Positions 53,525 to 63,795 of a stretch of 64,000 nucleotides of DNA are shown piece by piece (position 1 is the stretch's first letter; each line of letters begins with the position of its first letter). This DNA is from Butyricicoccus pullicaecorum (GTDB lineage: Bacteria; Bacillota; Clostridia; Oscillospirales; Butyricicoccaceae), in the NCBI GenBank assembly GCA_021531865.1, contig JAFBIW010000007.1, positions 59,104 to 123,103 on the forward strand, given 5' to 3'. Below the pieces are notes generated by a model. That model did not search any database, was not told where the DNA came from, and worked only from the letters and a program-made list of their open reading frames with translations. A program made the translations under genes and the position numbers.

Positions 53525-53548
53525 GAGTGGTCATCAGCGACGGTTATT

Positions 53549-53577
53549 ATTATACCGAAGACCGCCGCTAATGTCAA
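53549..53577 (-). promoter_or_regulatory. Consensus promoter of the five-tRNA operon
   Basis: TTGACA and TATAAT on the - strand with exactly 17 bases between, about 25 bases before tRNA-Val. Confidence 0.92.
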
Positions 53578-53590
53578 CACTTTTTTTGAT

Positions 53591-54478
53591 TTATTTTTCC
53601 TTTTTTTTCGCGCGTTCCAACAGTGCGGAAAGCTGGGCGGAATCGAACGAATAGACCCGGTCGCAGAACTGGCAGGTGACCTCGGTCGGCTTGTCCTGTG
53701 CGGCCATCGCGGCCAGCTCCTCCTCCCCGAGGCTGACGAGCGCACGCTCGACCTTGGCCGCCGAGCAGTTGCACCGGTAGCCGATCCCGGCCTCGTCCAG
53801 AAACAGCACGTCGAAGCCGTCCAGCACGGCGCGGACGATGTCCTCGAGTCCCATGCCCTTGTCCAGCATGGTGGTCATCGCGCCCGCGGCGGCGATGTTC
53901 TGCTCGAGCCGGTCGATGTCGCTCTCCCGCGCGCCCGGCATGAGCTGGACGAGGTAGCCGCCCGCCTGCCGCACGCTCTGGTCGGTGTTGACCAGCACGC
54001 CCAGCGCGCAGGCCGAGGGAATCTGCTCGCTCTCGGCAAAGTAGCGGGTCACGTCCTCAGCGATCTCGCCGTTATACAGCGCGATCGTGCCGGTAATCGG
54101 GTCTTTCATGCCGACGTCCTTGATGACCGACAGGGTGCCCGCGCCCACGCCCGCGCCGACGTTGAGCTTGCCGTCCGGGCGGAGGGGCAGGTCGGCCGCC
54201 GGGTTCTGCAAATAGCCGCGCACGTAGCCCTCGGCGTCCGAGACGCAGACGATCGTGCCCAGCGGGCCGTCGCCGCGCACCTGCACGGTGACCGAGCCGT
54301 CGTCGGCCTTGAGCTGACTGCCCATCACCGAGGTGATCGTCAGCGTGCGTCCCAGCGCGGCGGTCGCCAGCGGGAGGGTCTTGTGAATGTTGCGGGCGCG
54401 CTCGACCAGACCGGTGGTTTCCACCGCCGTGATCTGGATGGCCGCGTCCGCCGCGATTGCGCGGATTCTTCTGTCCAT
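53591..54478 (-). CDS. hslO: Redox-regulated chaperone Hsp33
   Basis: 295 residues. Oxidation releases zinc from the four Cys and switches on holdase activity. The C-terminal zinc motif CxC...CxxC is intact (CNC about 238-240, CQFC about 272-275). The N-terminal domain includes LERARNIHKTLPLATAALGR. MDRR was chosen: GAGG lies ten bases upstream. Confidence 0.95.
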   Translation of the reverse strand: MDRRIRAIAADAAIQITAVETTGLVERARNIHKTLPLATAALGRTLTITSVMGSQLKADDGSVTVQVRGDGPLGTIVCVSDAEGYVRGYLQNPAADLPLRPDGKLNVGAGVGAGTLSVIKDVGMKDPITGTIALYNGEIAEDVTRYFAESEQIPSACALGVLVNTDQSVRQAGGYLVQLMPGARESDIDRLEQNIAAAGAMTTMLDKGMGLEDIVRAVLDGFDVLFLDEAGIGYRCNCSAAKVERALVSLGEEELAAMAAQDKPTEVTCQFCDRVYSFDSAQLSALLERAKKKEK

Positions 54479-54479
54479 A

Positions 54480-55223
54480 TTATGAATTCCTCTTTCTTGC
54501 AATGATAAAAATGCGGTCTTCGCCGCCCTGAAGCGGGTCGAAGGAGAGCGCCGGGTGGAGTTCGATCCGGTCAAACCCGGCGTCCGTGAGCATCGAAGTC
54601 AGGTCGTCCGGCGGATAGTACCGCTCGGTGTGGGTCTCGCACTGGCGCTCCCAGCGGCCGTCGTCCGCAAGCTCGAAAATATCGAAGTCGTAGGTGCACA
54701 GTTCCCCGTCGAACGCGGCCTGCCAGACGCAGTACACGTCCTCGTCCTCACGGACATAGCATTCCCCGTTCATCGCGTCAAACTTGCGTCTGGTGTTGAC
54801 GTCGAAGATGAACACGCCGTCCGGCTCCAAAAAGAGCGAGACCCGGCGCAGGGCTTCGCGCAGAACGGCGGGGTCGGTCACATAATTGACGCTGTCGAGA
54901 CAGCAGAGCGCGGCCTGCACGGTGCCGTACAGGTCGAGGCGCTCCATGCGCTGATTGAGAAAGACCGGGCGTGGGTCGCAATCCAGCGTGTTGTTCATGG
55001 CCTGCATGAGCATTTCGGGCGAAGCGTCCACGCCGATCATCTCGTAGCCGCGCGCGGCCATCTCCTTCGAGATCGAGCCGGTGCCGCAGGCGAGATCGAG
55101 CACCAGCTCAGGGCGGAAGCCGCAGCGCGCAAAAACCTCCTCGAAGTACGCCGCCCATCGGTCATAGCCCACGTCGTCGGTGAAGCGGTCATAGTACGAG
55201 GAGAGAAAACGATAGCTGTCCAT
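54480..55223 (-). CDS. Class I SAM-dependent methyltransferase
   Basis: 247 residues. The SAM-binding motif I is LVLDLACGTGSIS (about 41-53), with acidic GVDASPEML (motif II) and a C-terminal YYPPDDLTSMLTDAGF. The family methylates small molecules or proteins; the substrate is unknown. It lies 1 base before the hslO start, with yerC 6 bases upstream, so the three genes form an operon. Confidence 0.85.
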   Translation of the reverse strand: MDSYRFLSSYYDRFTDDVGYDRWAAYFEEVFARCGFRPELVLDLACGTGSISKEMAARGYEMIGVDASPEMLMQAMNNTLDCDPRPVFLNQRMERLDLYGTVQAALCCLDSVNYVTDPAVLREALRRVSLFLEPDGVFIFDVNTRRKFDAMNGECYVREDEDVYCVWQAAFDGELCTYDFDIFELADDGRWERQCETHTERYYPPDDLTSMLTDAGFDRIELHPALSFDPLQGGEDRIFIIARKRNS

Positions 55224-55229
55224 CGGTTT

Positions 55230-55520
55230 TTACCTGGTCTTGGTGCGGTCGAGCACCATGCGGTAGCCGTCGGTGCCGTAGATCAGGCACTTGTTGACCC
55301 GGCTGATCGTCGCGGTAGACGCGCCGGTCTCCTTGACAATGTCGCTGTAGATCTGGCCCTCATCGAGCATCTTGGCGACCTGAAAGCGCTGCGCCATCGC
55401 GCGCAGCTCGGTGATCGTGCAAAGGTCTTCAAAAAAATTATAGCATTCCTCCACCGAAGACAGCGAGAGGATTCCCTGAAACAGCTCATCCATGTGAGCG
55501 TCCTTCAGCTTGCTGTTCAT
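55230..55520 (-). CDS. yerC: YerC/TrpR-like DNA-binding protein
   Basis: 96 residues. A helix-turn-helix of the Trp repressor fold: LCTITELRAMAQRFQVAKMLDEG and IVKETGASTATISRVNKCL. The YerC/YecD group is widespread in Firmicutes; its targets are not known. A promoter (TTTACT-17-TACGAT) lies at 55554-55582. It is first in an operon with the methyltransferase and hslO. Confidence 0.88.
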   Translation of the reverse strand: MNSKLKDAHMDELFQGILSLSSVEECYNFFEDLCTITELRAMAQRFQVAKMLDEGQIYSDIVKETGASTATISRVNKCLIYGTDGYRMVLDRTKTR

Positions 55521-55553
55521 GCCGTACCCTCCATAGGTGTTACTTTAATTTTA

Positions 55554-55582
55554 ATCGTAACACATCGCTTTCAGAAAGTAAA
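55554..55582 (-). promoter_or_regulatory. Promoter of yerC-methyltransferase-hslO
   Basis: TTTACT and TACGAT on the - strand, 17-base spacer. Confidence 0.6.
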
Positions 55583-55635
55583 CATGTCCAGTGAAAAATT
55601 TGAAAATTTTTCATACTCTTTTCACAGAAGCGCAT

Positions 55636-55668
55636 GAAAATGCGGTGTACTTTTTGGGCACACCGCAT
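55636..55668 (-). terminator. Terminator of the sigma/DUF4179 operon
   Basis: TGCGGTGT and ACACCGCA (8 bp) around an 11-base loop, followed on the - strand by TTTTC. Confidence 0.75.
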
Positions 55669-55679
55669 AGTGATGAAAA

Positions 55680-57077
55680 TTATTTTGCGTCCGATGCACA
55701 CAGGGCAACGGGCTGTGCGAGGGTCTGCCCGGGCGCGAAGGACAGGGTGACCGTGAGCGGATAGCGGGCGTCCGGGTCGAAGCCGTAGTGGCAGATGAAG
55801 TCCGCGCCGTCCGTTTTGGATGCAAAGTGCGCGGTCGTCGACCGCTCGGTGAAGGTGTCGAAGACCTTCCCGTCGGCGTCGGTGTATTCGTAGTACAGAA
55901 TATCGGTGTTCGAGCGGTACGCGCCCTTGTTCACGCCGAAATGCCAGAGGTCGGCGCCCTCCATGCCGCCCCAGCGCTCCTCCTCGGACAGCCAGACCCA
56001 GTCCGGCAAGCCCTCGGCGGTGTGGTCGGCGTACAGGGTGACCTGCGCCCCGGCCTTTTCGAGCACGGCGGCTTCGTCGAGGTGAACGGTCAGTTCGTCC
56101 GCCGTGTCGAACCACGCGCTTTCGAGCCAGGTTTCGCCCCAGCCGCTCGACTGGTCGCCCGCTATGCCGGACACGCCGTTCGCGATGCCGTCCACCCGCA
56201 CGCCGTTCTCGTCGGTCAGGTAGAACGGCAGCCAGGTCAGCCAGCCGGTGTTCTCCGGGTCGGTGCGCCATACGATGCGGGTATTCGTCGGATAGACCTC
56301 GAGCCGGTCGATGGTCAGCGCCTGCCCGAGCACCGAAACGGTCTGTCCGACCGGGAACGTCCGCACGGCGTTTCGGAAACGTTCCCCGATGGTCAGCGGC
56401 AGTTCAAAGCTCAGGTTCAAGTCCTGCCGTTCGTCCGAGAGGTCGTCCAGCGCGGCCTCGGCGTGCAGGATAACCCCGGCCGGGAGCTGTCCGGACGCTT
56501 CCCCGCTCAGATGGAACTTACATTTGCACAGATTCCCCTGCGCCCGACGCACAGCTTCGGGGTCGCGGCGTTCGTCCTGCCCCAAATCGGCCAGTTCTTC
56601 GCCATAGACCGCGCTCGCGGGCAGGTCGTTCCCGTCCGCGTCCAGCAGGCTGGGGTGCAGGGTGACCGGCCGTCCGGCGTCGTCCGTGACCGTGTAGAAG
56701 ACGGTCAGGTTGCGCGGGTCGGCAACGAGGTACTCGACCGACAGGGTGACGCCGTCCTGTTTCACCGTTTGTTTCACAAGCTGGACGTAGTCGTGCGCGA
56801 CAGCGGCCTTCAGGCTGGGATCGAGGGCGACGGCGGAGACCAGCGCGCGCAGGATGGGCACCCGCCCGGCGGCGAGGGCGAAGGGCACGGACGCGTTGAC
56901 CAGCAGGACAAAGCAGGCCGCGAGGGCGGCGAGCGTGCCCACAAGACCGCGTGCCCGGCGGGAACGGCTTTCGTGCCGTGCGGCGCGGGCGACGGCCTGC
57001 CCGACCGTCTCAGGGAGCGCTTCGGGCGTCTCCCCCGCTTCGCGCAGCAGGGCGTTCCATTCGTCTTGTCTCGTCAT
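55680..57077 (-). CDS. DUF4179-domain membrane protein, probable anti-sigma factor
   Basis: 465 residues: a cytoplasmic N-terminus (1-45), one membrane span (about 46-70, GLVGTLAALAACFVLLVNASV), and a large extracytoplasmic part with the DUF4179 domain (about 65-210, VSAVALDPSLKAAVAHDYVQLV, DGVTLSVEYLVADPRNLTVFYTV). Its start overlaps the stop of an ECF sigma gene by 4 bases, the usual order for a sigma factor and its membrane anti-sigma. The extracytoplasmic part presumably senses an envelope signal; which is unknown. Confidence 0.78.
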   Translation of the reverse strand: MTRQDEWNALLREAGETPEALPETVGQAVARAARHESRSRRARGLVGTLAALAACFVLLVNASVPFALAAGRVPILRALVSAVALDPSLKAAVAHDYVQLVKQTVKQDGVTLSVEYLVADPRNLTVFYTVTDDAGRPVTLHPSLLDADGNDLPASAVYGEELADLGQDERRDPEAVRRAQGNLCKCKFHLSGEASGQLPAGVILHAEAALDDLSDERQDLNLSFELPLTIGERFRNAVRTFPVGQTVSVLGQALTIDRLEVYPTNTRIVWRTDPENTGWLTWLPFYLTDENGVRVDGIANGVSGIAGDQSSGWGETWLESAWFDTADELTVHLDEAAVLEKAGAQVTLYADHTAEGLPDWVWLSEEERWGGMEGADLWHFGVNKGAYRSNTDILYYEYTDADGKVFDTFTERSTTAHFASKTDGADFICHYGFDPDARYPLTVTLSFAPGQTLAQPVALCASDAK

Positions 57078-57541
57078 ATCGCATCCTCCTCCAGTTCGAT
57101 GCGCAGCAGCGCAAGGGCGCGGCGCTGCCGGGTCGCGGCCGTGCCCTGCGGGATGCCGAGCGCGGCGGCGGTCTCGGACAGGGTCAGGCCGGTGAAATAG
57201 CGCAGAATGATGACCTGCCGCAGGTCTTCGGGCAGACTGCGGATGGCCTCGCGGAGCGGCAGGTGGTCGGACGGCGGCGCGGCCGTCTCGGGCGGCACGT
57301 CGGTCAGCTCGACCCGTGCCTGCCGCCGGAGCTGTTTTACGCAGACGTTCATCAGGATGCGGGTCAGCCAGGTCTCGAAATATGCGGGCTGACGGAGCGA
57401 CCGCCGGGCGCGGAAGCCCTGATAGACGGCCTCGTCGACGGCGTCCAGACTGTCGTGCGGGTTGCCGAGATAGCCGTAGGCCGTGCGGTAGAGCCGCTCC
57501 CGCATCGCCTGTGCGCGGTCGGCGAATTCCTGCTTGTCCAT
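57074..57541 (-). CDS. ECF-type RNA polymerase sigma factor
   Basis: 155 residues: sigma region 2 (about 10-75, LYRTAYGYLGNPHDSLDAVDEAVYQ) and region 4 (about 95-150, LPEDLRQVIILRYFTGLTLSETAAALGIPQGTAATRQRRA). Region 3 is absent, as in ECF sigmas. It is coupled to the DUF4179 anti-sigma. Its own ECF promoter was not identified; the 120 bases upstream contain only the gatB terminator and a GGGGGTGA ribosome site. Confidence 0.88.
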   Translation of the reverse strand: MDKQEFADRAQAMRERLYRTAYGYLGNPHDSLDAVDEAVYQGFRARRSLRQPAYFETWLTRILMNVCVKQLRRQARVELTDVPPETAAPPSDHLPLREAIRSLPEDLRQVIILRYFTGLTLSETAAALGIPQGTAATRQRRALALLRIELEEDAI

Positions 57542-57615
57542 GCGCTCACCCCCTTTGCATTTCTATCTGTTAGAGCCGCGAGGCGGTCATTTTGATTGCG
57601 GATGCGGAAATATTT

Positions 57616-57647
57616 TTAAAAAAACGTCCGCCCCGAAGGACGGACGT
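57616..57647 (-). terminator. Terminator of ligA-gatCAB
   Basis: ACGTCCG and CGGACGT with an inner CC/GG pair around CGAA; T7 follows on the - strand. Confidence 0.88.
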
Positions 57648-57664
57648 AACACGCGGTGATTGCC

Positions 57665-59095
57665 TTAGCGCTTCTGAAGCTCCTGCGCGATCAGCTTGTT
57701 GATGATCTGCGGGTTGCCCTGACCCCGGCTGGCCTTCATGCACTGGCCGACGAGGAAGCCGGTGACGTTCTTGCCTGCCTTGAAGTCGGCGACGGCCTTT
57801 TCATTCTTCGCGAGGACGTCCTGCACGATGGCGAGGATCGCGCCCTCGTCGGAGACCTGCTTTAAGCCCATGCGCTCGACGATCTGCTCGGCGGTCTCGT
57901 CGGTCTCGAACAGGGCGGGCAGAACCTTCTTGCCGGCCGCGCCCGAGATCGTGCCCTTGTCGATCAGAACGATGAGGTCAACCAGCTTGCCGGCGGTCAG
58001 CTTGGTGTCCTGTAACTCGACCTGCTTGTCGTTCAGATACTTGGAAATGTCGGACAGAATCCAGTTCGCCGCCGCCTTGGGCTTGACCTTGCCCGAGTTC
58101 GCCGCTTCGTCCAGCATGGAGGCCTTGGCGAAGGAGTCGGAGAGCTGGCGCGCCTCCATAGCGGTCATGCCGTACTCGTTGAGGTAGCGCTCGTAGCGGG
58201 AGATCGGCAGCTCGGGAATCTCGCTTTCGATCTGCGCCATCCACGCGTCGTCGATTTCGACGGCGATCAGGTCGGGATCGGGGAAATAGCGGTAGTCCTG
58301 CGCGTCCTCCTTGGTGCGCATGACGGTGTTCTTGAGCTTGACGTCATCCCAGCGGCGGGTCTCCTGCTGGATGGTGCCGCCGTGCTCGACGACGTCGATC
58401 TGGCGGGCGATTTCGTAGTCGATCGCGCGCACCGCGCCCGAGAAGGTGTTGACGTTCTTCATCTCAACGCGGGTGCCCAGCTCGGTCGAGCCTTCGGGGC
58501 GGATGGAGACGTTGATATCGCAGCGGATGGAGCCTTCCTCCATCTTGCAGTCCGAAATGTCGAGATAGGACAGGGTGGTCTTGATCATTTCGAGGAATTC
58601 CTTGGCCTCGGCCGAGGAACGCAGGTCGGGACGGGTGACCATCTCGATCAGCGGCACGCCGCAGCGGTTGAAGTCGACGACGGTGCCGTCGATCTCGTCA
58701 TGGAGCAGCTTGCCCGCGTCCTCCTCGAAGTGGATGCGCTCGAGGCGGCAGGACTTCTTGACGCCGTCGACGTAGAAGAAGACCTCGCCATTCTCGCAGA
58801 TCGGCACGTCAAACTGGGAAATCTGGTACGCCTTGGGCAGATCGGGGTAGAAATAGTTCTTACGGTCGGACTTGCACAGGCGGTTGACCGTGCAGCCGGT
58901 CGCCAGACCCATCTTGGCGGCGTAGTGGACGACCTGCTTGTTCAGCACGGGCAGCGCGCCCGGCATACCGGTGCAGACCGGGCAGGTGTGGGTGTTGATG
59001 GGTGCGCCGAACTTGGTCGAGCACGAACAGAAAATCTTGCTCTCGGTGGACAGCTCCGCGTGCACCTCGAGACCGATGACAGCTTCGTATTTCAT
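57665..59095 (-). CDS. gatB: Asp-tRNA(Asn)/Glu-tRNA(Gln) amidotransferase subunit B
   Basis: 476 residues. The kinase-like catalytic cradle holds the usual CPVCTGMPGALP (zinc-binding), FYPDLPKAYQISQ and IRCDINVSIRPEG; the C-terminal YqeY-like tail domain follows. GatB phosphorylates and amidates misacylated tRNA with ammonia from GatA. It follows gatA by 17 bases. Confidence 0.97.
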   Translation of the reverse strand: MKYEAVIGLEVHAELSTESKIFCSCSTKFGAPINTHTCPVCTGMPGALPVLNKQVVHYAAKMGLATGCTVNRLCKSDRKNYFYPDLPKAYQISQFDVPICENGEVFFYVDGVKKSCRLERIHFEEDAGKLLHDEIDGTVVDFNRCGVPLIEMVTRPDLRSSAEAKEFLEMIKTTLSYLDISDCKMEEGSIRCDINVSIRPEGSTELGTRVEMKNVNTFSGAVRAIDYEIARQIDVVEHGGTIQQETRRWDDVKLKNTVMRTKEDAQDYRYFPDPDLIAVEIDDAWMAQIESEIPELPISRYERYLNEYGMTAMEARQLSDSFAKASMLDEAANSGKVKPKAAANWILSDISKYLNDKQVELQDTKLTAGKLVDLIVLIDKGTISGAAGKKVLPALFETDETAEQIVERMGLKQVSDEGAILAIVQDVLAKNEKAVADFKAGKNVTGFLVGQCMKASRGQGNPQIINKLIAQELQKR

Positions 59096-59112
59096 GGGTG
59101 TCTGTTTCCTCC

Positions 59113-60582
59113 TTACAGTGCCGCGATGATGTTCCTGAGACCGGACGCCTGCTCGAACGCGAGACCGGCGTTCAGCAGGGTCTGCTCGCCGAAGGGGCGG
59201 CCGATGAGCTGCATACCGATGGGCATGTTCGCGCTGTCGAAGCCGCAGGGCTGGACAAGACCGGGCAGACCGGCGATGTTGACGCTGACCGTGCAGATAT
59301 CGCCCGCGTACATGGCCAGCGGGTCGGTGGTCTTGGAGCCGATTTCGTAGGCGGTGGTGGGCGCAACCGGGGTCAGGATCATGTCGCAGGTCTGGAACGC
59401 GTTCGCGAACTCTTCCTTGATCTTGCGCTGGGCGGCGCGCGCCTTCTTGTAGTAGGCGTCGTAGTAGCCCGAGGACAGCACGTAGGTGCCCAGCATGATG
59501 CGGCGCTGCACCTCCGCGCCGAAGCCCTCGGAGCGGGACTTGACGTACAGGTCGATCAGGTCGTCGCCCGCGTTCGGGGTGCGGTAGCCGTACTTCACGC
59601 CGTCGAAGCGGGCCAGATTGGAGGACGCCTCGGCGGAGGACAGAATGTAGTAGATGGGCAGCGCGTACTCAACGAGGGGAAGCGAAATCTCAAAGACCTC
59701 GGCGCCCATGGCCTTGTACTGGTCGGCGGCGGCGAGAACGGCCTTCCTGACCTCGTCCGAGATGCCCTCGCCAAAGTATTCGCGCGGCAGACCGATCTTC
59801 ATGCCCTTCATATCGGGGTTGAGGTTGGCGCGGACAGAGCCTTCAAACGGGGTCTTGACCGAGGTGGAGTCGTGCATGGGGTCGTAGCCGGTGATGGCGT
59901 CGAGCAGCATGGCGGTGTCCTCGACGGTGCGGCCGAAGGGGCCGATCTGGTCGAGGGAGGACGCGAAGGCGATCAGGCCATAACGGGAGACTGCGCCGTA
60001 GGTGGGCTTGAGGCCGACGACGCCGCAGAAGGACGCGGGCTGGCGGATCGAGCCGCCGGTGTCCGAGCCGAGGGACAGCGGGACTTCGCCCGCCGCGACG
60101 ACCGCCGCCGAGCCGCCCGAGGAGCCGCCCGGCACGCGGGTCAGGTCATGCGGGTTGTGGGTGACGTGCATGGCCGAATTTTCGCAGGAGGAGCCCATGG
60201 CGAACTCGTCCATGTTGACCTTGCCGGTCACGACCACGTCGTGCGCCGCCAGCTTGTCCACGACGGTGGCGTTGTAGGGCGGCTTGAAGTTGTAGAGCAT
60301 CTTGGACGCGCAGGTGGTCAGCGTGCCCCTCGTGCAGATGTTATCCTTGACCGCGACCGGGATACCGGCGAGCGGAGACAGGGCTTCGCCCGATGCACGC
60401 TTTGCATCGACGGCTTCGGCCTGTGCGAGCGCGGCGTCCGCCGCGACGGTGATATAGCCGCCGACCTTTTCATCGACCGCCTGGGTGCGCGCGAGGACGT
60501 CCTTCGTCAGCTCGACCGCGCTGATTTCCTTCTTCGCCAGCAGGTCAGACAGCTCTGCGGCGGTTTTCTTGAATAATTCCAT
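59113..60582 (-). CDS. gatA: Asp-tRNA(Asn)/Glu-tRNA(Gln) amidotransferase subunit A
   Basis: 489 residues, amidase-signature enzyme. The Ser-cisSer-Lys triad is visible: PVAVKDNI (Lys about 79) and PGGSSGGSAAVV plus SDTGGSIRQPA. It liberates ammonia from glutamine for GatB. ATG 60582 follows AGAGGTG; an in-frame GTG three codons earlier is less likely. Confidence 0.97.
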   Translation of the reverse strand: MELFKKTAAELSDLLAKKEISAVELTKDVLARTQAVDEKVGGYITVAADAALAQAEAVDAKRASGEALSPLAGIPVAVKDNICTRGTLTTCASKMLYNFKPPYNATVVDKLAAHDVVVTGKVNMDEFAMGSSCENSAMHVTHNPHDLTRVPGGSSGGSAAVVAAGEVPLSLGSDTGGSIRQPASFCGVVGLKPTYGAVSRYGLIAFASSLDQIGPFGRTVEDTAMLLDAITGYDPMHDSTSVKTPFEGSVRANLNPDMKGMKIGLPREYFGEGISDEVRKAVLAAADQYKAMGAEVFEISLPLVEYALPIYYILSSAEASSNLARFDGVKYGYRTPNAGDDLIDLYVKSRSEGFGAEVQRRIMLGTYVLSSGYYDAYYKKARAAQRKIKEEFANAFQTCDMILTPVAPTTAYEIGSKTTDPLAMYAGDICTVSVNIAGLPGLVQPCGFDSANMPIGMQLIGRPFGEQTLLNAGLAFEQASGLRNIIAAL

Positions 60583-60594
60583 CCTGTTCACCTC

Positions 60595-60882
60595 TTATTC
60601 CACAACTCTGGGTACCGCGACGCCGCCCGCCTGGAAATCGGGGGCATTGGGCGCGATCAGTTCGTCCGGGGTGTAGTCCTGCCGGACGACGTCCTCGCGC
60701 AGCGCGTTCTTGCGCTCGGTGTTGATGACGTCGGTGATATCGCCCAGATCGAGCTGCTGGAGCTTGTCCACCATGCCGACGATATTCTGCATATCGTCCG
60801 CGAGGCGGTCAAAGCGCTCGCCCGCGATGTCCAGACGCGCCAGCACGGCGATATGTTCCATTTCCTGTCTGGTGATTGCCAT
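60595..60882 (-). CDS. gatC: Asp-tRNA(Asn)/Glu-tRNA(Gln) amidotransferase subunit C
   Basis: 95 residues, which wrap around GatA to stabilise the complex. Recognisable EHIAVLARLDIAGE near the start and LREDVVRQDYT toward the end. AGGAGG precedes the ATG; 34 bases after ligA. Confidence 0.95.
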   Translation of the reverse strand: MAITRQEMEHIAVLARLDIAGERFDRLADDMQNIVGMVDKLQQLDLGDITDVINTERKNALREDVVRQDYTPDELIAPNAPDFQAGGVAVPRVVE

Positions 60883-60916
60883 GACTTTGTATCCTCCTAA
60901 ACTGTTGAATATCCTT

Positions 60917-62962
<2,046 letters not shown>

Positions 62963-62964
62963 TT

Positions 62965-62993
62965 ATTATAACAAACTTTGCCTGTTTGCGAAA
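62965..62993 (-). promoter_or_regulatory. Promoter of ligA-gatCAB
   Basis: Extended -10 TGTTATAAT with a weak -35 (TTTCGC) 17 bases upstream on the - strand. Confidence 0.6.
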
Positions 62994-63027
62994 GAGTTAT
63001 TTCATTTTCGTTGAAATTTCTTTGATT

Positions 63028-63711
63028 TCAGTTCGAAGATTCGGCGTAATCGTTGATCTTGCCCAGCAGGGACTGCTCGGTGTCGTCGATATAGGTGTAG
63101 GACTCGGGCACACGGCCGACGATCACGGTGTCGCTGACGACCAGCCGGGTGCTTGCCACGGCGTCCCGTGCGCCCAGCGCGGTCAGGATGCGCACCTGCC
63201 CCGAGACCTCGAGCACGACCTGATGCCGGGTCTGGTTGATGCCCGCGTCGGTGAAGGCGCTCAAAAACTCGGCCTGCGCGTAGCCCAGCCCGGCCATGCC
63301 GACCCGGAGCGTCGGGCCGCGCCCGGCGAACAGATCGGGCCAGAGGATGGTGCCGGCCGGCACCTCGACCGTCGTGCGCTCCAGCCCGTCGAGCGCCTCG
63401 TAGACCGCCCGTGCGGCCTGCACCTTGAGCCGGTCGGCGAGGATGCCGTCGGTGCGCAGGGCGGTGACCGCGTTGTCCGCGTCGTGTTCGAAGGTCACGA
63501 GCCCCGCATATTCTTCCCGGTGGGCGTAGACTTCATCCGTCAGCACGTCGTACAGGGCGAAGGAGGCCGTGTGGACGGCGTAATTTTCGGCGTAATCGAG
63601 CAGCTTGGGGCGCACATAGCGCATGATTCCCATGTACAGCGCCGCCAGCACGGCGGCGGCGCACACGAGCCGCGCCCGCCAGCCCATCCCGCCCGAACGA
63701 TAGCGCCGCAT
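63028..63711 (-). CDS. yunB: Sporulation protein YunB
   Basis: 227 residues: a basic N-terminus, one membrane span (about 12-30, ARLVCAAAVLAALYMGIM), and an extracytoplasmic domain with the family's DYAENYAVHTASFALYDVLTDEVY, VTFEHDADNAVTALRTDGILADRL and GTILWPDLFAGRGPTL. YunB is a sporulation-induced membrane protein in Bacillus. It is monocistronic, upstream of the insertion element. Confidence 0.87.
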   Translation of the reverse strand: MRRYRSGGMGWRARLVCAAAVLAALYMGIMRYVRPKLLDYAENYAVHTASFALYDVLTDEVYAHREEYAGLVTFEHDADNAVTALRTDGILADRLKVQAARAVYEALDGLERTTVEVPAGTILWPDLFAGRGPTLRVGMAGLGYAQAEFLSAFTDAGINQTRHQVVLEVSGQVRILTALGARDAVASTRLVVSDTVIVGRVPESYTYIDDTEQSLLGKINDYAESSN

Positions 63712-63795
63712 GGCCTTCCCTCCCCTCTCGGGTCATCCTATGCGCGTTTTTCACCGTTTAGGCCGTTTCACGGACAAAAAAGGAGCGTCCCAAAA

